64,000 bases of DNA. Origin: Streptomyces sp. NBC_01750. GTDB taxonomy: Bacteria > Actinomycetota > Actinomycetes > Streptomycetales > Streptomycetaceae. The position numbers and the translations under genes were made by a program. The notes beneath the pieces are model-generated. The model saw only the letters and a list, made by a program, of their open reading frames with translations. It was not told where the DNA came from and made no database searches. Below, in pieces: positions 17,888 to 26,329 of this stretch. The first letter of the stretch is position 1. The number at the start of each line of letters is the position of its first letter. The DNA is taken from assembly GCF_035918095.1 (NCBI RefSeq), contig NZ_CP109137.1, forward strand, positions 8,821,980 through 8,885,979, written 5' to 3'.

Positions 17888-19917
17888 GCCTGGTTGCGGC
17901 CGCCCTTGGTGCTGCCGTCGCCATGGGCGGGGCCGGAGCGGTGGCGGGGGCCGGGCTGCCGGTCCGGTGGCGCATCATCGCCGCCGGTATGTGCACGGCG
18001 GGGGTGGGGGTGGCCGGTGGTGCGGCGGGTGTGGCTGTACTGGGCGGAAGGCGATGGTCGGCCGAGCTCCCGGGGCTGCTGCCGCTGGCCGGGGTGCATC
18101 TTGAAGTGGATGCGCTGTCGGGGCTGTTCATGGCTGTGGCGGGGGCCGTGGTGGCGGCGGTGGCGGTGTACGGCATCGGGTATGCGTCCGGGCACGGCCC
18201 GCACGGGCTGGGTTCACGGGCGGCGCAGACGGTGCTGCCGCTGTTCGCCCTGTCGCTGGTGCTGGTGCCTGCGGCGGGATCGGTGTCCACGTTCCTGGTG
18301 CTGTGGGAGCTGATGGCGCTGGCCTCGCTGCTGCTGGTCCTGGCTGAGCATCGCGAGCGGCCGTCGGTGCGGACGGCGGGCGTCTGGTACGCGGTGATGA
18401 CCCACCTCGGACTCGTTCTGCTGCTGGCCGGGTTCGCGTTGTTCGCCGCGCACGCCGGAGGTCAAGACTTTGCGGTACTGCGGGCAGGCGCGGACGGGAT
18501 GTCTGCGACGGTGCGCGGTCTGGTGTTTGTGCTGACTGCGGCGGCGTTCGCTTCCAAGGCGGGGGCGGTGCCGCTGCACGCGTGGCTGCCGCGTGCCCAC
18601 CCCGAAGCGCCCAGTCCCGTCTCGGCGTTGATGAGCGCTGCCATGGTCAACCTCGGCGTCTACGGGCTTATCCGGACCGGGTTCGACCTGCTGGGCGGCG
18701 GACCGTCGTGGTGGTGGCTGGGGCTGATGGTGCTGGGCGGGCTGTCCGCCGTGTACGGGATTCTGCAGGCCGCGATGGCCTCGGACCTGAAGAGGCTGCT
18801 GGCGTACTCGACTTGCGAGAATATGGGGCTGGTCCTGATCGGGGCCGGAGCGGCGGGCCTGTTTGCCGCCTCGGGTGATCGTTCGCTGGCCGCGCTCGCG
18901 CTGGCGGCCGCGCTGCTGCACGTGGTCAACCACTCGGCGTTCAAGGCCCTGTTGTTCTGCACGGCCGGTTCCGTCCTGCGCGCCACCGGGGTTCGGGATC
19001 TCGACCGGCTCGGTGGTCTGAGGGCGCGGATGCCGGTCACGGCCGGACTCTTCGCGCTGGGCGCGCTGGGGGCGGTGGCGTTGCCGCCCGGCAACGGGTT
19101 CATCAGTGAGTGGCTGCTGCTGCAGTCGCTGATCCACGGACTTCAGATGCCGGGGGTGGCCGTCGCCGTGATGCTGCCGCTGGCGGTGGCGCTGATTGCG
19201 CTGTCGGCCGGGATCGCCGCGGCGGTGTTCGTCAAGGCGCTCGGGGTCGGGTTCTTCGCCCGGCCGCGCAGCCAAGAGGCCACCGGTGCGCGGGAGGCGC
19301 CGCCCATGATGCTCGCCGGAATGGGGCTGCTGGCGGCCGGGTGCGTGGGGCTGGCGCTGGTCCCGGGGCTGCTGGGCAGTGGCTTGGATCAGGCCGTGCT
19401 CGCCGCGGGCCTTCCTGGGGGTCCGGCCGTGTCGGGCGGTGGGCTGAAGGTACGGCTTGCCGACGTGTCGGCGTCGCTGTCGCCGCTGTGGGTGGTGGCC
19501 GCCTTGACGGCGGCGCTGGCCCTGGCGGTGTGTCTGCCCCGGCTGTATGGCAATCGCCGTCGACGCAGAGACGCCAAGCTGTGGGACTGCGGCGGCGGCG
19601 CGTCCACGCCGAGGATGGCCTATACGGCGACCTCGTTCGCCGAACCTTTGCAGCGCGTCTTCGACGACGTACTTGCCCCGGAGCAGGACGTGAATGTCAC
19701 GCATGCAGGGGAATCCGCGTACCTGGTGGAGCGTGTCCGGTTCCGCAACCGGGTGCCCGACCGGATCGAGCACCGGCTGTACGAACCGGTGCTGGCGTTT
19801 CTCGCGAGGTACGGGCGGGCCGCGCGCCGGCTGGCGGGCGGCAGCGTCCATCTTTATCTCGGCTACGGCTTCTTCGGCCTGGTCGCTCTGCTCCTGGTGC
19901 TGGCGGTGGGCTGGTGA
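17884..19917 (+). CDS. HyfB/HycC-like proton-pumping membrane subunit (Rv0083-like)
   Basis: 677 residues, about 14-16 membrane helices, in the antiporter-like NuoL/HyfB family. Recognisable parts are the LWELMALASLLLVLAE helix with its key Glu, the KAGAVPLHAWLPRAHPEAPS loop with the conserved Lys and His, SDLKRLLAYSTCENMG, and HAAxFK-like NHSAFKALLF. The acidic and basic residues needed for proton movement are present. A soluble C-terminal stretch follows (DCGGGASTPRMAYTATSFAE), as in HyfB. The start GTG overlaps the previous stop. Confidence 0.9.
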   Translation: MSLVAAALGAAVAMGGAGAVAGAGLPVRWRIIAAGMCTAGVGVAGGAAGVAVLGGRRWSAELPGLLPLAGVHLEVDALSGLFMAVAGAVVAAVAVYGIGYASGHGPHGLGSRAAQTVLPLFALSLVLVPAAGSVSTFLVLWELMALASLLLVLAEHRERPSVRTAGVWYAVMTHLGLVLLLAGFALFAAHAGGQDFAVLRAGADGMSATVRGLVFVLTAAAFASKAGAVPLHAWLPRAHPEAPSPVSALMSAAMVNLGVYGLIRTGFDLLGGGPSWWWLGLMVLGGLSAVYGILQAAMASDLKRLLAYSTCENMGLVLIGAGAAGLFAASGDRSLAALALAAALLHVVNHSAFKALLFCTAGSVLRATGVRDLDRLGGLRARMPVTAGLFALGALGAVALPPGNGFISEWLLLQSLIHGLQMPGVAVAVMLPLAVALIALSAGIAAAVFVKALGVGFFARPRSQEATGAREAPPMMLAGMGLLAAGCVGLALVPGLLGSGLDQAVLAAGLPGGPAVSGGGLKVRLADVSASLSPLWVVAALTAALALAVCLPRLYGNRRRRRDAKLWDCGGGASTPRMAYTATSFAEPLQRVFDDVLAPEQDVNVTHAGESAYLVERVRFRNRVPDRIEHRLYEPVLAFLARYGRAARRLAGGSVHLYLGYGFFGLVALLLVLAVGW

Positions 19918-20867
19918 GCGCCGCCGGGTATGTGGCGGTGGCGGGGCAGATCGCTGTGGTCGTCGGGGGCGCTCCCCTGCTCACCGGGCTGATGCGGCAG
20001 GTGCGGGCGCGCATGGAAGGGCGGGCCGGGGCCGGTGTGCTCCAGCCGTGGCGCGATACGCGCAAGCTGCTGCGTAAAGAACCGATCAGCGCGACCGGGA
20101 CGGGGCCCGCGTTCCGTATCGCTCCGGCGCTGCTGGTGGCGACCACTGTGGTGGTCGCCGCGCTGGTTCCGCTGCTTTCCACGGACACCCCGGTCGCCGG
20201 GCGCGCGGACCTGATCCTGGTGGTGGCGCTCCTTGCGCTGGGCACCGTCGCCCTGGCGCTGGCCGGGCTGGATACCGGGACCGCGTTCGGCGGCATGGGG
20301 GCCTCGCGGGAGATGACCATCGCGGCCCTGGTGGAGCCGACCCTCCTGATGTCGGTGTTCGCCCTGTCGATACCGGCAGGCTCCACCAACCTGCCCGCCA
20401 TCGTCTCCGGCGCCGTCCACGAACCGGCACGGCTGGCCTCGCCGGCGGGGCTGCTGGCGACCGCCGCGCTCGCCGTCGCCGTCCTCGCGGAGACCGGGCG
20501 GCTCCCGGTGGACAACCCGTCCACGCATCTGGAGCTGACGATGGTGCACGAGGCGATGGTGCTGGAGTACGCGGGGCCCGATCTGGCGCTGGTCGAACTG
20601 GGTGCGCACATGCGGCTCACGGTGCTGCTGGGGCTGCTCGCCTCGCTGTTCGCGCCCTGGGGCATCGCGACCACCGCATCAGCGTCGGCGCTCGCCGTCG
20701 CGCTGGTCCTGTTCGTGGTCAAGGTTGCGCTGCTGGGGATGGTGCTGGCCGCGGCAGAGGTGTTCTGGGCGAAGTTGCGGCTGTTTCGCGTGCCGGAGCT
20801 GCTCGCCGGGTCCTTCCTGTTGGCGCTGCTCGCGGTGACCTCCTCCTACTTCCTGAGCGGAGAGTGA
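19914..20867 (+). CDS. hycD: HycD/HyfC-like membrane subunit (NuoH family)
   Basis: 317 residues with about 8 helices. The NuoH-type cytoplasmic loop is visible in LQPWRDTRKLLRKEPIS and in ETGRLPVDNPSTHLELTMVH with EAMVLEYAGPDLAL, the loop that contacts the hydrophilic arm in complex I. It should anchor the small and large subunits to the membrane. The GTG overlaps the previous stop codon. The order matches hycD of M. tuberculosis. Confidence 0.88.
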   Translation: MSAAGYVAVAGQIAVVVGGAPLLTGLMRQVRARMEGRAGAGVLQPWRDTRKLLRKEPISATGTGPAFRIAPALLVATTVVVAALVPLLSTDTPVAGRADLILVVALLALGTVALALAGLDTGTAFGGMGASREMTIAALVEPTLLMSVFALSIPAGSTNLPAIVSGAVHEPARLASPAGLLATAALAVAVLAETGRLPVDNPSTHLELTMVHEAMVLEYAGPDLALVELGAHMRLTVLLGLLASLFAPWGIATTASASALAVALVLFVVKVALLGMVLAAAEVFWAKLRLFRVPELLAGSFLLALLAVTSSYFLSGE

Positions 20868-20874
20868 GCGCGCG

Positions 20875-21567
20875 GTGAGCGAGAGTCTGTACACGCAGTT
20901 GCTGGACCTGGCCTGCGGGGCGTTCCTACTGGCGGCGGTGATGATCCTGTGGCGGCGTGAACTCGACGCGATCGTACGGATCTTCGCCCTCCAGGGCATT
21001 GCCCTGGCCGCCGTCGCCGTCCTCCTGGGGCTGCATGAGGAACGCTGGGACCTGATCGCGGTGGCGGCCGGAATCGGTCTCCTGCGGGCCGGAGTGCTTC
21101 CGTATCTGATGCGCAGGGCGCTCACCGCCCCGACCGGCGACCACAGAACGTATGACACGGACGGGGCCGAGACCCGGGAGACCCAGCCGCTGGTGAATGT
21201 GGCGGCGTCCCTGCTGACTGCGGCGGCACTGACCCTGCTCGCCTATGCCGTGGCCCGGCCGCTGGCCGAGCTCGACCCCACCCCGGCGACACGTGCCCTG
21301 CCGGTGGGCCTTGCGGTCGTCCTGATCGGGTTCTTCGTGCTGGTCACCAGGCGGCGGGCGCTGGCCCAGGTGGTGGGCTTCCTGCTGCTGGACAACGGCA
21401 TCACCGCGACCGCCTTTCTCGCCACCTCCGGAGTGCCGCTGATCGTCGAACTCGGCGTCTCCTTCGATGTCCTGCTCGCCGTACTGGTACTGCAGCTGCT
21501 CACCACTCGTATGCGGGCCGCGTTCGGCACCACTGACATCGACGACCTGCGGGAGCTGCACGACTGA
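20875..21567 (+). CDS. hycP: HycP/HyfE-like membrane subunit
   Basis: 230 residues, GTG start seven bases after the previous stop. Six to seven hydrophobic helices include ALQGIALAAVAVLLGL and GLLRAGVLPYLMRRAL, then ALAQVVGFLLLDNGITATAF, which is the HyfE signature region with NuoK-like acidic and asparagine residues. It shares one base with the next gene (TGATG). It is one of the proton-path subunits of the complex. Confidence 0.82.
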   Translation: MSESLYTQLLDLACGAFLLAAVMILWRRELDAIVRIFALQGIALAAVAVLLGLHEERWDLIAVAAGIGLLRAGVLPYLMRRALTAPTGDHRTYDTDGAETRETQPLVNVAASLLTAAALTLLAYAVARPLAELDPTPATRALPVGLAVVLIGFFVLVTRRRALAQVVGFLLLDNGITATAFLATSGVPLIVELGVSFDVLLAVLVLQLLTTRMRAAFGTTDIDDLRELHD

Positions 21568-23186
21568 TGCCGCATCTTCTCCAAGAGCCCGCTGCGACCG
21601 CCGTGTTGCTGACCGCGCCCCTCGCGGTGCCCCTCGCCGTAGCCGGCGTCCATGCGCTGACTGGCCTGCGTGCGTCTGCGGCGCAAGTCCGCGAGCCGAG
21701 CAGGGAGGTGTCCCGTCAGCCTGCCCTGGTCGGCGCCGCCACCGGACCGGCGGACGGGGCCGCAGCACCACCTCCGCCAGGGTCCAATGCACCTCACCGG
21801 GCCGACTGGTACGGGCTCATCTCCCCATCGGCGATCATCACCTGCGGTGCGGTACTGGCAGCCGCCCTCGGTGACGACGAAGCCGTGACCGCCTACGGCG
21901 GACTGCTGCGCGCCGATGCCCTGACGGTGTGGATGCTGCTGGTCGTCGGAGCCGTCGCACTGATCGCCTGCGCGAGTGCCCCCTCCTATCTGGCGGGCGA
22001 GCGCACCGCCGGACGGGCCGATGCCCGTAACACCGCGATCTTCCACGTCCTCGTGCAGGCGTTTCTCGCGGCCATGTGCCTGGCCGTGCTCACCGCGAAC
22101 CTCGGAGTGCTGTGGGTGGCCATCGAGGCCACCACCATCGTCACCGCCTTCCTCGTCGGCCACCGCCGCACCCGCACATCCGTCGAAGCCGCGTGGAAAT
22201 ACGTCGTGATCTGCTCGGCCGGGATCGCCCTGGCCTTCCTGGGCACCGTCCTCATCTACTACGCCGCCCGGCAGGCGGGCATCGCGGAGGCGTACGCGCT
22301 TAACTGGCCCACCCTCATGGAACAGGCCGACCGGCTCGATCCGGCCGTCACCCGGCTCGGCATCGGCCTCGTGCTCCTCGGCTTCGGCGCCAAAGCCGGC
22401 CTCGTGCCCCTGCACGCCTGGCTGCCCGACGCCCACAGCCAGGCACCCGCCCCCGTCTCCGCTCTGATGTCCGGCGTCCTGCTGTCCGTCGCCTTCACCG
22501 CGATCCTGCGCTACCAGAGCATCGCCGACGCCGCCCTCGGGACCGGCTACACCCGCGCGCTGCTGACCGGCATCGCGCTGCTCACGCTCGCCCTCGCCGC
22601 GGCCCTGCTGTTGGCCCAGCGCGACTACAAACGGATGCTGGCGTACTCGAGCATGGAGCACATGAGCCTGATCGCCCTCGGTTCCGCGATCGGTACCCCT
22701 CTCGCCCGTGCCGCCCTGCTCCTGCACATCGCCGGGCACGGGCTCGCCAAAGCGGTCGCCTTCTGCGCCTCCGGCCACATCCTGCATCTCACCCGGACCA
22801 CCCGCATCGGACGCGTACGCGGTCTGATCGCCCGGGCACCCGGCCTTGCGGGCATCTTCGGGCTCGCGGTCGTCGCGCTGCTCGGGTTCCCGCCCTTCAG
22901 CCTGTTCGCCTCCGAACTGGGCATCGTCCGCGCCGGATTCGCCGCCCGCATGGGCTGGGCCATCTCTGCGGCCCTGCTGCTGGTCCTGATCGCCTTCGCC
23001 GCGCTCGCCGCCCGCACCGCCCGGATGCTTCTCGGCCCCGCACCCACGGCCCGGACAGACGAGCCGCCCGCCACGACCCGATGGCCACTCGTCCTGGGCC
23101 TGGTGGCCTGCGCGGCCCTGGGTATCTCGACCGGTCCGCTCACCGACCTGCTGCAGGATGCCGCCCAGGCGATCGGAGCCCGCTGA
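21567..23186 (+). CDS. hycQ: HycQ/HyfF-like antiporter-type membrane subunit
   Basis: 539 residues with about 14 helices. Markers of the NuoN/NuoM/HyfF family are LWVAIEATTIVTAFLVGHRR with its Glu, GFGAKAGLVPLHAWLPDAHS, RDYKRMLAYSSMEHMSLIAL, and HIAGHGLAKAVAFC. Residues 30-75 form an unusual polar insert (REPSREVSRQP... to APHRADWYG) before the core. This is the second antiporter-like subunit of the operon. Confidence 0.88.
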   Translation: MPHLLQEPAATAVLLTAPLAVPLAVAGVHALTGLRASAAQVREPSREVSRQPALVGAATGPADGAAAPPPPGSNAPHRADWYGLISPSAIITCGAVLAAALGDDEAVTAYGGLLRADALTVWMLLVVGAVALIACASAPSYLAGERTAGRADARNTAIFHVLVQAFLAAMCLAVLTANLGVLWVAIEATTIVTAFLVGHRRTRTSVEAAWKYVVICSAGIALAFLGTVLIYYAARQAGIAEAYALNWPTLMEQADRLDPAVTRLGIGLVLLGFGAKAGLVPLHAWLPDAHSQAPAPVSALMSGVLLSVAFTAILRYQSIADAALGTGYTRALLTGIALLTLALAAALLLAQRDYKRMLAYSSMEHMSLIALGSAIGTPLARAALLLHIAGHGLAKAVAFCASGHILHLTRTTRIGRVRGLIARAPGLAGIFGLAVVALLGFPPFSLFASELGIVRAGFAARMGWAISAALLLVLIAFAALAARTARMLLGPAPTARTDEPPATTRWPLVLGLVACAALGISTGPLTDLLQDAAQAIGAR

Positions 23187-23190
23187 AGCC

Positions 23191-24672
23191 ATGCGCACCG
23201 TGCACGAGATCCATGCCGCCGAACTGCCCAAGCGGGCCGACGAACTGCTGCGCGCTGGCCGTCGACTGGCCCTGGTCGCCGCCCACCACGACGAGGACCG
23301 GATCCGCGTGGTGTACCTCTTCGTCGCGGGACCGCCCGATGCCCGTACCGAACTGCACGTACACCTCGACGCCGACCGGCCGGAGGTGCCGACGCTGGCT
23401 CACATGTCCTTCCCCGCAGGCCGGTTCGAGCGCGAGATGCGGGACCTGTTCGGGATCGTCCCCCGCGATCACCCCATGCCGCGCCGTCTGGTGCGCCACT
23501 TCCACTGGCCGCGCGGCTGGAACCCGATGCTCCCCGACGCCGGGCCGCCGCCGCCCTTCGCAGAACAGGAAGGCCCCTACCCCTTCCTCGAGGTCGAAGG
23601 CGACGGCGTCTACGAAATCCCGGTCGGACCCGTGCACGCCGGACTGATCGAGCCGGGCCACTTCCGCTTCTCCGTCGTTGGCGAGACCATCCTCAAACTC
23701 AAAGCCCGCCTCTGGTTCGTCCACAAAGGCATCGAAAAACTCTTCCAGCGCCGCAGCATCGCGGCCGGGCTGCCCCTCGCCGAACGGATCAGCGGCGACA
23801 CCGCCGTCGGCCACGCCCTCGCCTACTGCCTCGCCGTCGAAGAAGCCACCAGCACGACAGTCCCACCAGAGGCCCAGCGCGCCCGCGCCCTCCTCCTGGA
23901 GCTGGAGCGCCTGCACAACCATGTCGCCGACCTGGGCATGCTCTGCAACGACGTCGGCCACTCCATCCTCAACGCCCACGCCCAGCGGGTGCGGGAACAA
24001 CTCCTGCGCCTGAACGCCGAGATCACCGGTCACCGGCTGCTGCGCGGCGGCGTCGTACCCGGCGGCGCAGCCCTGCACGCGCTGCCCGACCCGCACCGTC
24101 TGAAGGCGATCGGCGCGGACATCCGCGAGATCGCGGGTCTCGCGCTCGACCAGTCAACCGTGCGCGACCGCTTCACCGGCACCGCCGTCCTCACCGCCAA
24201 GGCAGCGCGGGACATCGGCTGCCTCGGCTACGTGGCCCGCGCCAGCGGCCTGTCCGGCACCGACGCCCGTATCGGCCACCCCTTCACCGCGTACGACTCC
24301 GAAATTGCCGTCCCCAGCCGCGACACCGGCGACGTCCTCGCCCGCTTCCTCGTCCGCGCCGAGGAGATCGACGTCTCCCTTGCCCTGATCGAGCACCTCA
24401 CCGACGGCCTCGCCCCAGGTGCCGTCCTCGCGCCGACGCCCACAGCCGGTGCGGGCCCCGGCACAGGGGTCGGCATCGTCGAGGGCTGGCGCGGCACCAT
24501 CACCACCCGCATCGAGCTCGCCCCCAACGGCACCCTGGCCCGGGTCAAACCGGTCGACCCGTCGTTCTTCAACTGGCCCGCCCTGCCCGTCGCCCTCGCC
24601 AACACGATCGTCCCGGACTTCCCGCTGACCAATAAGAGCTTCAACCTCTCCTACGCCGGCAACGACCTATGA
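23191..24672 (+). CDS. hycE: HycE/HyfG-like large subunit lacking the Ni-Fe cysteines
   Basis: 493 residues; the ATG at 23191 is four bases after the previous stop. Residues 1-115 are a NuoC-like domain (MSFPAGRFEREMRDLFGIVP) and the rest is the NuoD/hydrogenase large subunit. Group 4 hydrogenases bind Ni-Fe with RxCGxC near the start and DPCxxC near the end of this domain. Here the first site reads LAERISGDTAVGHALAYC (residues 197-213) and the last VDPSFFNWPALP. All four ligands are missing, so it cannot hold a Ni-Fe centre. This is the pattern of energy-converting hydrogenase-related (Ehr) complexes. Confidence 0.88.
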   Translation: MRTVHEIHAAELPKRADELLRAGRRLALVAAHHDEDRIRVVYLFVAGPPDARTELHVHLDADRPEVPTLAHMSFPAGRFEREMRDLFGIVPRDHPMPRRLVRHFHWPRGWNPMLPDAGPPPPFAEQEGPYPFLEVEGDGVYEIPVGPVHAGLIEPGHFRFSVVGETILKLKARLWFVHKGIEKLFQRRSIAAGLPLAERISGDTAVGHALAYCLAVEEATSTTVPPEAQRARALLLELERLHNHVADLGMLCNDVGHSILNAHAQRVREQLLRLNAEITGHRLLRGGVVPGGAALHALPDPHRLKAIGADIREIAGLALDQSTVRDRFTGTAVLTAKAARDIGCLGYVARASGLSGTDARIGHPFTAYDSEIAVPSRDTGDVLARFLVRAEEIDVSLALIEHLTDGLAPGAVLAPTPTAGAGPGTGVGIVEGWRGTITTRIELAPNGTLARVKPVDPSFFNWPALPVALANTIVPDFPLTNKSFNLSYAGNDL

Positions 24673-24680
24673 CGCCGCCG

Positions 24681-24833
24681 CTACTTCGGCGCGTGCTCGC
24701 CGACATAGAACAGAAGCCAGACGAAGCCGGCGAACAGGTGCGTTGCGAAGACGTACACGAAGACGCGCAGCATGACGCCGCGTTCCTTCCACCTCTCCAG
24801 GTCCATCGGCTGCTTGGCTTGCTTCCCGGTCAC
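24681..24833 (-). CDS. DUF6126-family tiny membrane protein
   Basis: 50 residues from a GTG at 24833, with GGGAG seven bases upstream; the GTG overlaps the TGA of the upstream HATPase gene, so it is translated by coupling. The sequence has a basic/amphipathic start (KQPMDLERWKERGVMLRVF) and one helix (VFATHLFAGFVWLLFYVG). The motif RGV..RV.VYV.ATH.FAGF.WLLF is typical of DUF6126 proteins of Streptomyces. It could tether or modulate the anti-sigma-type protein; no function is known. Confidence 0.75.
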   Translation of the reverse strand: MTGKQAKQPMDLERWKERGVMLRVFVYVFATHLFAGFVWLLFYVGEHAPK

Positions 24834-25339
24834 GTCATCACTCCCGGCCTTGCATCTCCTGGGATCGCTGGATAAGGAATCCGGAACCGGACGAGTACGA
24901 CCTTGCCGTCGTGATCCACGGCCGGTTCCGCGCTGACATCGCCGTCGTACAGGGCGGCGAGCTCACTCACCATCCGCAGACCCTCACCCCTTGCGTCCGC
25001 GGCGAGGCAAGGGAGGCGAGGGTCCCCGTCGCTGACCGCAATCACCAGCTGTCCGGCACCGACGGCTATCCCGACACCAGCCACGGAAGTGTGCGCCGCA
25101 TGCCGGATCACGTTGGCGACCAGCTCGCTGGCCACCAGCAGCACCACGTCAGCGAAGGCGGAGTCCGCGGCGATGCCGACCTTCGGCAGGTGCTCGGCCA
25201 CCGCCTGCCGAGCCTCCCGCACCGCCTCCGGCGCCACCCGGACAGACACCGTGTGCCTCTGAACCGCAGGCAAGGTGTGCTCGACTGCCGCCGCGGGCAA
25301 GTGCTTGCGCCACGGCCTGAACCTGTCCATCCCCATCAC
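24830..25339 (-). CDS. Anti-sigma-type ATP-binding protein 2 (HATPase_c)
   Basis: 169 residues. N-box LLVASELVANVIRHAAH, then the glycine region VSDGDPRLPCLAADARGEGL with RMVSELAALYDGDV as the second box, and VVLVRFRIPYP at the end. This is a Streptomyces RsbW-like stand-alone kinase domain. It overlaps ArsR 3 upstream (GTGATG) and DUF6126 downstream, so the three are one transcript. Targets may include the two STAS proteins at 13307 and 16095. Confidence 0.82.
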   Translation of the reverse strand: MMGMDRFRPWRKHLPAAAVEHTLPAVQRHTVSVRVAPEAVREARQAVAEHLPKVGIAADSAFADVVLLVASELVANVIRHAAHTSVAGVGIAVGAGQLVIAVSDGDPRLPCLAADARGEGLRMVSELAALYDGDVSAEPAVDHDGKVVLVRFRIPYPAIPGDARPGVMT

Positions 25340-25689
25340 GGAGCCGCTTCCCTCTCCGCCTCGCGCAGCTCGGCCAGCAGCTCCTGCTGCCCAGCCAGCA
25401 GGACAGACAGGATGCGCCGCGCGGCAGCCAGCAGCTCCGCCACATCCCCGCCCGCCAGCTCGTACACCACCGTCGAACTCTCGCGGCTCGCCGTCACGAT
25501 GCCCGAACGACGCAGCACCGCCAGCTGCTGCGACAGGTTCGACGGCTCGATCTCGATCGCCGCAAGAAGATCACGGACCGGCATCGGCCCGCCCTGCAGC
25601 AGTTCCAGCACCCGTATCCGCACCGGATGCCCCAGCATCCGGAAGAACTCCGCCTTCGCCTCATACAGCGGAACCGGCACCTCGCTCAC
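25336..25689 (-). CDS. ArsR-family repressor 3
   Basis: 117 residues from the GTG at 25689 (VSEVPVPLYEAKAEFFRMLG). Recognition helix SNLSQQLAVLRRSGIV; wing SRESSTVVYELAGGDVAEL. Most positions equal those of ArsR 1, pointing to a recent duplication. No cysteine. It follows a small coiled-coil gene that overlaps it by 29 bases and lies downstream of operator 3. Confidence 0.88.
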   Translation of the reverse strand: MSEVPVPLYEAKAEFFRMLGHPVRIRVLELLQGGPMPVRDLLAAIEIEPSNLSQQLAVLRRSGIVTASRESSTVVYELAGGDVAELLAAARRILSVLLAGQQELLAELREAEREAAP

Positions 25690-25864
25690 CCTCCTCCGCC
25701 CCCACGTCGATCCCGTGGTCGCTCGCGAGCCGAAGCGCATCATCCAGGTCTTCCTGCGCCACCGCCGCGCCGTAAGCGTCCTCGGCCTCCAGCGCGGCCT
25801 CCAAGGCGGCCCGCGCTTCCCGGACACGCTCCAGCACCGCCTCGACGAACCCGCCCACGGCCAC
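25661..25864 (-). CDS. Small helical protein of unknown function
   Basis: 67 residues from a GTG with GAGGTGGGA upstream. It is almost wholly helical and acidic (VLERVREARAALEAALEAED, then AQEDLDDALRLASDHGIDVG). Operator 3 lies about 40 bases before the start. As the first gene of the ArsR 3 operon it may be a co-factor of the regulator, but this is a guess from position. Confidence 0.5.
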   Translation of the reverse strand: MAVGGFVEAVLERVREARAALEAALEAEDAYGAAVAQEDLDDALRLASDHGIDVGAEEGERGAGSAV

Positions 25865-25905
25865 CCTTCCCACCTCGGCACTCTTGTCCGACTTGGCAAC
25901 TAGCA

Positions 25906-25925
25906 AATTGAAGAACTCTTCAATT
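25906..25925. promoter_or_regulatory. ArsR-type operator palindrome 3
   Basis: A perfect inverted repeat of arms AATTGAAGA and TCTTCAATT around AC, in the promoter region of the ArsR 3 operon. It shares AATTG-N10-CAATT with operators 1 and 2, while the inner bases differ. Confidence 0.78.
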
Positions 25926-26329
25926 CTATGCCCCTGAGTGGCGCCGGTACACCACTCCCGGCGGCGGCGGCCACGTTGACGGAGGCCAAGCGATCCTTCG
26001 CGGTTCCGCCGACAGATCCACCCCGCATCCGCAAAGCGGCCGCAGGGGCATTTCTCGCCCTCCGAGGCGGAGGCGCGGCGGCATGAGGTCATGGCCCCCT
26101 ACGTCGTCGAGGAGTGGGAAGGCTTCTACTGCAGCCGCTAACTCGCCGTCCCCCTGCGGTAGCCCCGCCCCCACCGTCCTCCGCCCGGCCCTCCTGCTCC
26201 CGCGCTCGCCCGATGCCGGAGGACACCGGCCCGCTGGCCCGCGGGCACTCACGCCCGCCGCCATCGATCCTCCGGGGGCACACTGGAGACAGCGCCCCGT
26301 AAGCCGTGAACCGAGCTGTGAGGTGGCCG
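25926..26329. other. Gap with no convincing gene
   Basis: About 400 bases between operator 3 and the SRPBCC gene. All frames are Pro/Arg-rich. The end carries the GAGGTGG ribosome site of the next gene. Confidence 0.4.

Noticed and set aside
17408..24672. Functional [NiFe]-hydrogenase or formate hydrogenlyase
   Set aside because: The four cysteine ligands of the metal centre are absent, and no formate dehydrogenase, ferredoxin-type subunit or maturation genes are seen.
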